Source: Shewanella holmiensis
GTDB taxonomy: Bacteria; Pseudomonadota; Gammaproteobacteria; Enterobacterales; Shewanellaceae
Length of the DNA: 64,000 bases
Assembly: GCF_025370255.1 (NCBI RefSeq)
Contig: NZ_JAMTCD010000002.1
Location: forward strand, 62,001 to 126,000
Reading direction: 5' to 3'
Below are positions 58,207 to 64,000 of the stretch, piece after piece. Both the position numbers and the translations under genes were made by a program. Under the pieces are notes generated by a model that saw nothing but the letters and a program-made list of their open reading frames with translations, was not told the DNA's origin and did no database searches. Within the stretch, counting starts at the first letter, position 1. The number at the start of each line of letters is the position of its first letter.

Positions 58207-59214
58207 ATGAATATTGCCGTTTATGGTGCAGGCTCAACAGGATGTTATTTAGCGGCAGAGCTTTTGTTAGCAGAGCTTGATGTTAGCTTAATTTGCCGCG
58301 AGCGGATTAAACACAGCATCATCAACAACAAGGGCATCCATATCAGTGATTATCTGGGCATGTCGCAGTCAGTTATGCCAACCGAAATGATCACCGATGT
58401 CGAACATGCTCCCCATATTGCCGCACATTTTGATGTCGTGTTTGTCACCGTTAAATGCCATCAGCTCACACAAAGCTATCCACAACTGCTTACCATTACC
58501 CACGCTAACAGCAGCATTGTTTTCATGCAAAATGGCCTTGGCAGTTTTGACCTCGCCGCGCAGCATCTGCCTCAGCGAAAATGTTATCAGGGCATTACCC
58601 CGTTTAACGTGCTGCAATTAGCCAATGGCTGTTTTCACAAAGGTACCGAGGGGCAATTTATCTGGCCGTTATGCCACCACACGCAGCACATTAGCCACAC
58701 CATGAGCCAACACGGCCTAAGTTGCCAATTGCATGATGATATGGCCGCAGTAATAAACGGAAAATTGTTGCTGAATCTTAATAATGCCCTAAACGCAATT
58801 TGTGATTTACCCATACAAGCACAGCTTAAACAACGGCCATTTCGGCGTTTACTCGCCCAAGCGATGCAAGAGTGGCTTAATGTTTGTCAGCAAGCCAACC
58901 GCCCTGTTGCCCAATTGACTAAAGTGCCGCCCAAATGGGTGCCAGTGATCCTCAATCTACCAAATGGGTTATTTTCAATGTTGGCAAAGTCGATGTTAGA
59001 TATTGATCCCAAGGCCCGTTCATCTATGTGGGAGGACATACAGGCCAAACGCTTAACCGAAATAGATTTTCTTAACGGTGCTGTGGTAAAACTAGGTCAG
59101 CAATATCATGTGGCTACGCCAATCAATCAACGTATTTGTGCTGCGATAAAAAGGCTCGAACAAGGTGAAACGCTTGATATAAGTCAATTAAATCCAAACC
59201 GTTTGACCGATTAA
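58207..59214 (+). CDS. 2-dehydropantoate 2-reductase family protein (PanE/ApbA)
   Basis: 335 residues. N-terminal Rossmann domain with MNIAVYGAGSTGCYLAAEL (GxGxxG) and FVTVKCHQL (Lys of the PanE active site), and a C-terminal helical domain with NGKLLLNLNNALNAI and the catalytic Glu region DIDPKARSSMWEDI. PanE reduces ketopantoate for pantothenate/CoA synthesis; many relatives act on other 2-oxoacids. Begins one base after the symporter fusion, so the two are surely co-transcribed, and its substrate may be what that transporter brings in. Confidence 0.85.
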   Translation: MNIAVYGAGSTGCYLAAELLLAELDVSLICRERIKHSIINNKGIHISDYLGMSQSVMPTEMITDVEHAPHIAAHFDVVFVTVKCHQLTQSYPQLLTITHANSSIVFMQNGLGSFDLAAQHLPQRKCYQGITPFNVLQLANGCFHKGTEGQFIWPLCHHTQHISHTMSQHGLSCQLHDDMAAVINGKLLLNLNNALNAICDLPIQAQLKQRPFRRLLAQAMQEWLNVCQQANRPVAQLTKVPPKWVPVILNLPNGLFSMLAKSMLDIDPKARSSMWEDIQAKRLTEIDFLNGAVVKLGQQYHVATPINQRICAAIKRLEQGETLDISQLNPNRLTD

Positions 59215-59332
59215 TATTTAACCTCAGCTGTGGATAATAAGTGCATATCAAACAGATCTCAGCGACATTCATTCATCTCTAAACCAGAGTTGAGATTATT
59301 TAGCTGCATAAATAACAACATGAGAACATAGC

Positions 59333-62300
59333 ATGAGCAAACAACACTTCTTTTTTGGTCCGTGGCAAGTCAACCCTGCAAGCAATAGCTTGCAACAAGG
59401 CGCTGACATCAAGCAAATTGAGCCCAAAGCAATGGATGTGTTGATACTACTCTGCCAACATCCAGGTGAAGTACTCAGCCCAGACGACATAGTCGAGCAA
59501 TGCTGGGGCCATACCGTTGTGGGCGATAACCCGCTGCACAAAATCATTACCCAACTGCGTAAAGCCTTAGGCGACAGCGCATCTAAGCCACAATTTATTG
59601 AAACCATCCGTAAACGCGGCTATCGCACCTTAGCTGAAGTTAATTACCCGTTAATTGACCATGATAATCAAATTGAACAAAACACCTGGCAAGGTGGTTC
59701 GCCCTTTCCCGGGTTGCGGGCATTTGATGCCAAAGATGCCGAGGTTTTTTACGGCCGCAGTGAGCAAGTCAGCACCTTACTCAAACGCATGAGCAACCAG
59801 GTACAATTTGGTCGCGCATTTTGTTTATTACTTGGGCCTAGCGGCAGCGGTAAATCATCATTATTAAACGCAGGAGTCGTGCCGCAATTTATGCGCCCAC
59901 AAGGGTTTGATGGCATTGGCATTGTGTCTCACACCTGTTTAGATTTGGCCGATATTAGTCAGGATCGTTTATTTACCGACATCGCCCTTGCTCTGCTGGA
60001 TTTAGACATCAACGATATACCGGTATTTGATGGCATGACCGCTGAAACGCTCGCCGTCATGTTGCAGCAAGATATGCCCAAGGTCATTGCACAAGCTAAA
60101 CAGGCCTTAGCCACTATCGAGCAAACTGACATCGCTATTACGCCCAAACTCTCGATATTTATTGATCGCCTTGAAGTGCTATTATCCTCGCCATTATTCA
60201 CCGAGCCAGAAATTCAAATCGCATTAGATATGATTGAATCGCTCGCCACCAGCGGCTACTTTATGGTGTTCAGTGCGTGTAGAAATGACTTTTATCCGCA
60301 GGTGGTCAGTCGCCCCAGTTTAATGGCCGGTAAAGCCAGCGGATCACACTTTGACTTAACCGCACCAAACCGCACCGAGTTACTGCAAATGATCCGTCTG
60401 CCCGCTAAAGCTGCGGGCCTTAAATGGGACACAGACCCGCAAACCAGCACCCCATTAGATGAACTACTGTGCGCCGAAGCAGCTAATAACCCTGACGCAC
60501 TGCCTATGCTGCAATACACCTTACAAGAGCTGTATATACAGCGCGATGAACACGACACCTTATTAGTGTCGGTTTATCAAAAACTGGGCGGAATAGAAGG
60601 CGCTATTGGTCAAAAAGCCGAAGGTATTTTTGCCGCATTAGCCGCAAAGCACCAACACAGTTTAAGCAAAGTATTATCGTTATTAGTCACCTTATCCGCC
60701 GATGAAACCAACATCACCAGCCGCGCCGCGCGCTTAAGCCAACTGAGCAACGACAACGAAACCGCCCTAGTACAAACCCTGATTGATAACCGCTTATTTG
60801 TGTCACACCTGCAAAATGGCCAGGGCTGTTTCAGCGTTGCCCACGAGGCACTATTACGACGCTGGCCACGGGTATTACAATGGATTGAGGCACATCGTGA
60901 CAGCTTACGGGTTAACGCACGTTTAACCGTACTTAGCCAGCGTTGGCAAGATGAGCAACAGCACAAAGCCTACTTACTGGCCGAAGGTAAACCGCTGCAA
61001 GAAGCACTAGCACTGGCCGACAACCCGCTGTTTAATTTAGATACTGAACAACACGCCTTTATTCATGCCTCTAAGAAAAGCGTTGGCGTAAAACGCCTGG
61101 CGAAAATGTCGACTATTGCCGTGCTGTGCATGCTGACCCTACTGGCTGTTTTTATGAGTGTAAAAAGTATTCAGGCTGAACAATTTGCTAAACAAAAACA
61201 ACAACAGGCAGAAAGCTTATTAGGCTTTATGGTCGGCGAGTTCGCCGATAAATTACGTAGCGTTGGTCGCATGGATTTATTAGATGGTATCACCCAAAAG
61301 TCGATGGAATATTTTGCTAGTAATGATCAACAAACGAATGCATCAGCCGCCTACAAAAAATTAAGTTATCAAAGCCGCTTACAACACGGTCAGGCATTGG
61401 CAGCAAAAGCAGAGGTTGCTTATTCAAGGGGCGATAACAGCAAAGCATTAACAGCATTTATCGATTCTCAAAAAATTCTTCAAGCGCTCTATGATGAAAC
61501 CAGAAACGCCCCAGATATTGAACTACTCAAACTATTGGGCGCAAACGCTTTCTGGGTAGGTCAAATAGCATTAAATGACAGAAAAGATGCTGAAACACTC
61601 AAGCAATTTGAACTTTACCGCGATTACAGCATTAAGATGAATCAAATTGCACCAGACAATATCGATTCGTGGATCGAGTTATCTTATGCCTACAACTCAC
61701 TAGGCAGTCTATTTTTCAACCAGAACAATTTCAGCAATGCTCAACGCAATTTCGAACTCTCTTTAGAATTAAAGAAAAAAGCTTTAGTGCAGTCGCCTCA
61801 AGACAGTTTACTTGCCTCATCTACTGCAGATACCTATTCATGGATAGCGAGCACCGCAATGAAACAGGGGGATTTAGAACTCGCTCTATCTTTGCATGAA
61901 CAAGCACAAGCAGTATTAGCTGCGCCTTTAGCAGAAACGCCCAATAATGCCCCTTTGCTAGAAATATTGTCTTATAGTCTTATACATCAGGTGAATATTT
62001 TAAGTGCACAAGCTAAATGGCAACAGGCTTATCAAAAAAGCGAAACGGCCTATAGTTTATTGGATAACCTCTTTAAACAAGATCCAGAAAATAGAAGTTG
62101 GAGAGAAAGAAGATTTAATTTTCAAGCACAAAAATTAGGGATTTCAGCCCAACTTGCAAAGCAAAATGGTTTACCTCTATCGGATTTTACCACGCCTCAA
62201 AAACTACTTGAGCAATTAGCAAAGGAATATGCATTTACTAACAAGGTAGCTAACGAATACGAACAATTGAACAATAAAGTAATATTTGAAGCAATTAAAT

Positions 62301-62671
62301 ATTATCAAACGTTAGCGCAGTGGCAAGACAGTGAACAACTTCTTGAACAACTAAATATTAACTTGAAAAAAGAACACAAAACTCCGTCATCAAACATTTT
62401 TTGGGCGGAAGTTGCCTTGCTTAATGCCACACAAGCAAAACACAATCAACAGCCTAATTTAATGATCACAAGTTGTAAGCTGGCACTAGCGAACGTACCT
62501 GAAAAGTATCATCCATTTGAAATTGAAATAAACCAAATTGTTGTGGTTGCAAATTTATGTCTGCAATCGAAAGTATCAATAGCAGAGCAGATTAGTGCAC
62601 TCAATAAAATGGACATTAATGTCTCGACGCATTACCCACTTTTAACCTCTAAAACGTCCATCCCACTATAA
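59333..62671 (+). CDS. Winged-helix / nSTAND ATPase / membrane / TPR-like protein
   Basis: 1112 residues. Order: OmpR/CadC-type winged helix (about 1-100, with LSPDDIVEQCWG and RKRGYRTL); nSTAND ATPase opening with SPFPGLRAFDAKDAEVFYGR (about 125), Walker A GPSGSGKSS (168-176, Lys174) and a Walker-B-like FIDRLE (Asp278, Glu281), running to about 500; a helical arm; one membrane helix (about 590-612); and a 500-residue C-terminal part with TPR-like helical pairs, likely outside the membrane. CadC-like regulators join a winged helix to a membrane sensor; here an ATPase switch sits between them. DNA of the C-terminal half looks more AT-rich than the N-terminal half. Upstream 118 bases separate it from panE. 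Function unknown; a signal-gated regulator is the best reading. Confidence 0.85.
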   Translation: MSKQHFFFGPWQVNPASNSLQQGADIKQIEPKAMDVLILLCQHPGEVLSPDDIVEQCWGHTVVGDNPLHKIITQLRKALGDSASKPQFIETIRKRGYRTLAEVNYPLIDHDNQIEQNTWQGGSPFPGLRAFDAKDAEVFYGRSEQVSTLLKRMSNQVQFGRAFCLLLGPSGSGKSSLLNAGVVPQFMRPQGFDGIGIVSHTCLDLADISQDRLFTDIALALLDLDINDIPVFDGMTAETLAVMLQQDMPKVIAQAKQALATIEQTDIAITPKLSIFIDRLEVLLSSPLFTEPEIQIALDMIESLATSGYFMVFSACRNDFYPQVVSRPSLMAGKASGSHFDLTAPNRTELLQMIRLPAKAAGLKWDTDPQTSTPLDELLCAEAANNPDALPMLQYTLQELYIQRDEHDTLLVSVYQKLGGIEGAIGQKAEGIFAALAAKHQHSLSKVLSLLVTLSADETNITSRAARLSQLSNDNETALVQTLIDNRLFVSHLQNGQGCFSVAHEALLRRWPRVLQWIEAHRDSLRVNARLTVLSQRWQDEQQHKAYLLAEGKPLQEALALADNPLFNLDTEQHAFIHASKKSVGVKRLAKMSTIAVLCMLTLLAVFMSVKSIQAEQFAKQKQQQAESLLGFMVGEFADKLRSVGRMDLLDGITQKSMEYFASNDQQTNASAAYKKLSYQSRLQHGQALAAKAEVAYSRGDNSKALTAFIDSQKILQALYDETRNAPDIELLKLLGANAFWVGQIALNDRKDAETLKQFELYRDYSIKMNQIAPDNIDSWIELSYAYNSLGSLFFNQNNFSNAQRNFELSLELKKKALVQSPQDSLLASSTADTYSWIASTAMKQGDLELALSLHEQAQAVLAAPLAETPNNAPLLEILSYSLIHQVNILSAQAKWQQAYQKSETAYSLLDNLFKQDPENRSWRERRFNFQAQKLGISAQLAKQNGLPLSDFTTPQKLLEQLAKEYAFTNKVANEYEQLNNKVIFEAIKYYQTLAQWQDSEQLLEQLNINLKKEHKTPSSNIFWAEVALLNATQAKHNQQPNLMITSCKLALANVPEKYHPFEIEINQIVVVANLCLQSKVSIAEQISALNKMDINVSTHYPLLTSKTSIPL

Positions 62672-62681
62672 GGAAATAATA

Positions 62682-63032
62682 ATGTCATCTACCAATAAAA
62701 TTAATGTCACTGTAACTTATGAGCAATCCACCTTTTTATATAATGGTACACCAACCTGCCAATTGGTTGTGCAAGAAGACACATCTATTAGATTTAAATT
62801 AGACACCGCGACAGCGGCTAATTATCGATTTGCGGGGGTTATTTTTGACAACCCAAATGACCCAGACATCGGAAAAGTCAGCATAAAAAACCAAGCCACT
62901 GAGTTAAAAATTCAAGACACATACTGTAAAAATGACGATGATATTTCATTCAGAATTGTGTTAACGCCACTCAATTCACACGAATGCATTGTCAGTCCTG
63001 ACCCACAAGTAATCAATAAACCCCCTATGTAA
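62682..63032 (+). CDS. Small DP-EP-like protein downstream of the STAND regulator
   Basis: 116 residues starting 10 bases after the STAND gene, so the two are co-transcribed. All-beta in appearance, no signal peptide or membrane segment. The C-terminal SPDPQVINKPPM and FKLDTATAANYRFAGVIFDNP resemble a family I know as DP-EP (formerly DUF1888), found in Shewanella. No biochemical role is known to me. It is a candidate ligand, target or cofactor of the STAND protein because of its position. Confidence 0.7.
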   Translation: MSSTNKINVTVTYEQSTFLYNGTPTCQLVVQEDTSIRFKLDTATAANYRFAGVIFDNPNDPDIGKVSIKNQATELKIQDTYCKNDDDISFRIVLTPLNSHECIVSPDPQVINKPPM

Positions 63033-63094
63033 TTAATTTAAAAACAATAAGATACAACCAGAAGGTTAACAGAAGGTAGTTTTTTACTTTTTCC

Positions 63095-63142
63095 AATATA
63101 GTGTGTGTCATCGAAATACGTTTATTTGACACGCACTATATT
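63095..63142. promoter_or_regulatory. Inverted repeat ahead of the PAS-GGDEF gene
   Basis: AATATAGTGTGTGTCA and TGACACGCACTATATT form a 16-base inverted repeat with one mismatch around a 16-base loop, ending 17 bases before the start codon. The ribosome site AAGGGA lies outside it. No T-run follows, so an operator or mRNA hairpin fits better than a terminator. Confidence 0.6.
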
Positions 63143-63158
63143 TAAAAAGGGACTGACC

Positions 63159-64000
63159 ATGATAACCTCTAACAAATATCAAGAAATCCATGACACATTA
63201 ATTCGTGCCACCGAACTTGCTAAGGCGTTATCAGGTAAAAACTTCCCCACGCCAGATCCAAAAAATGTGTCTGTCGCTCCAGCACAAATGACGCTAACCA
63301 GCCCCCCAAAAACAGTATCGACACCAAAAATTATTGAGCACACGTTAGACCAAGCAACCCAATTATCTAGCCTAGGTTTTTTAATGAATGCCATTTCAGA
63401 AGCCATTTTTGTGGTCAATGATGAAGGCGTCATTGAAATGATTAACCAGCATGCCGCTAAACTTTTTGGCTCGCCAAAAGAGTTATTGATTGGTCAAAAG
63501 TGGACTAACTTTGTTAACTCAGCCTACCAACAAGAATACTATGAGTTGTTTGCCCATTGGCGTGAAACCTTCACCCCATTTAACCACGGCCCAAAAGAAA
63601 TTATACTGCAGCGCGCTGACTCCAGTTTAGTCGATGCCGATATTTCACTATCGTGCTTACCTGTCGGTGAAAATGCCACGCCGTTAATTGTCGGGGTAAT
63701 GCACAACCTCACTAGCCACAAAGAAAAGTTTGAAGAGCTCACCCGTTTAGCCAATACCGACAAACTCACCAGCTTAGCTAATCGTCATGCTTTTGATGAA
63801 GCATTGCAAAATGCCTGGGAAGATAGCATCCAGCATCAACAACCATTAAGTTTACTGCTGATTGATATCGACTTTTTTAAAATGTTCAACGACAACTATG
63901 GTCATATCAATGGCGATAAGTGCTTACAAAAAGTGGCTCAGGTGATTAATTCAGCCATGCCTAACCGCGACTGTTTAGCCGCCCGTTTTGGCGGTGAAGA
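63159..64000 (+). CDS. PAS-GGDEF diguanylate cyclase, partial
   Basis: Partial: it continues beyond the right edge, with 280 residues visible. The ATG at 63159 follows AAGGGA at 7 bases. After an about 70-residue leader comes a PAS domain (about 75-185, with FLMNAISEAIFVVNDEGVIEMINQHAAKLFG), then a GGDEF domain opening DKLTSLANRHAF with DIDFFKMFNDNYGHINGD and RFGGEE at the very end of the window. The active-site motif is intact as far as seen. No signal peptide or membrane helix, so a cytoplasmic c-di-GMP synthase. Its link to the upstream STAND/DP-EP pair is positional only. Confidence 0.88.
   Translation, partial: MITSNKYQEIHDTLIRATELAKALSGKNFPTPDPKNVSVAPAQMTLTSPPKTVSTPKIIEHTLDQATQLSSLGFLMNAISEAIFVVNDEGVIEMINQHAAKLFGSPKELLIGQKWTNFVNSAYQQEYYELFAHWRETFTPFNHGPKEIILQRADSSLVDADISLSCLPVGENATPLIVGVMHNLTSHKEKFEELTRLANTDKLTSLANRHAFDEALQNAWEDSIQHQQPLSLLLIDIDFFKMFNDNYGHINGDKCLQKVAQVINSAMPNRDCLAARFGGE

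Noticed and set aside
59333..62671. Antiviral Avs-type STAND protein
   Set aside because: Avs proteins have an effector such as a nuclease at the N-terminus; here there is a winged helix and a membrane helix, so defence is not supported.
1..64000. Prophage, insertion sequence, CRISPR array, tRNA or rRNA
   Set aside because: No integrase, transposase, regularly spaced repeats, cloverleaf or rRNA sequence was noticed on either strand.

Overview
The window looks like ordinary chromosome from a marine gammaproteobacterium, most likely Shewanella. Support for this comes from the protein sequences (MetH, MaeA, RlhA, QueG, DUF4447, TIGR03899 and DP-EP-like families), a small multihaem cytochrome, many TonB receptors and GGDEF proteins, and a fairly AT-rich base composition. 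I see no rRNA, tRNA, CRISPR array, insertion sequence or prophage. Most genes are housekeeping, with a few accessory or poorly described proteins between them.

Layout. 0-5 kb: the start of a leftward cobalamin gene (cobC-like, cut by the window edge) diverges from metH across a MetJ-type operator; a membrane protein with a degenerate GGDEF domain follows. 5.9-12.6 kb: a double cupin, a PBP7-type endopeptidase, a probably frameshifted small gene, rpiA, an HBM-type chemoreceptor, a tri-haem mini-cytochrome and rsuA. 13-18 kb: an M13 lipoprotein peptidase, an exported RelA/SpoT-like protein, a SUKH (SMI1/KNR4) protein with a DUF4447 partner, and a glutathione S-transferase. 18-30 kb: a large TonB receptor, an atypical Nramp-like transporter, yehS, the malic enzyme maeA, a PAP2 phosphatase, a TPR-GGDEF protein, a solute-binding protein and queG.

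30-37 kb: metE and metR diverge over a second, strong MetJ operator. An HDOD protein and then a btuB-like TonB receptor behind a clear cobalamin riboswitch follow. With metH and cobC at the left edge this makes a methionine/B12 theme: B12-dependent MetH, B12-independent MetE, B12 uptake and B12 salvage, read by two repressor sites and one riboswitch. 37-44 kb: DUF3622, rlhA, an hpt-like phosphoribosyltransferase, a J-domain protein, a DsbA with a CHNC active site and a His-rich insert, a glycine-heptad lipoprotein, and hemG coupled to a b561-like membrane protein.

44-49 kb: a leftward set (porin-like protein, imelysin lipoprotein, di-haem oxidoreductase) lies behind a Fur-box-like site and is probably an iron-responsive envelope system; an MFS gene diverges from it. 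50-56 kb: TIGR03899, a PilZ-like protein, a DJ-1/PfpI protein, a CurA-like reductase with a divergent OhrR-like MarR regulator, and an exported amidohydrolase. 56-64 kb: a fusion of a dicarboxylate/amino-acid symporter with a periplasmic solute-binding domain, a PanE-like reductase one base downstream, then a 1112-residue winged-helix/nSTAND-ATPase/membrane/TPR-like protein followed by a DP-EP-like small protein and a PAS-GGDEF protein cut by the right edge.

The least explained items are the exported RSH-like protein at 15.4 kb and the winged-helix/STAND protein with its small partner at 59-63 kb. All function calls rest on reading motifs by eye; no database search was run.
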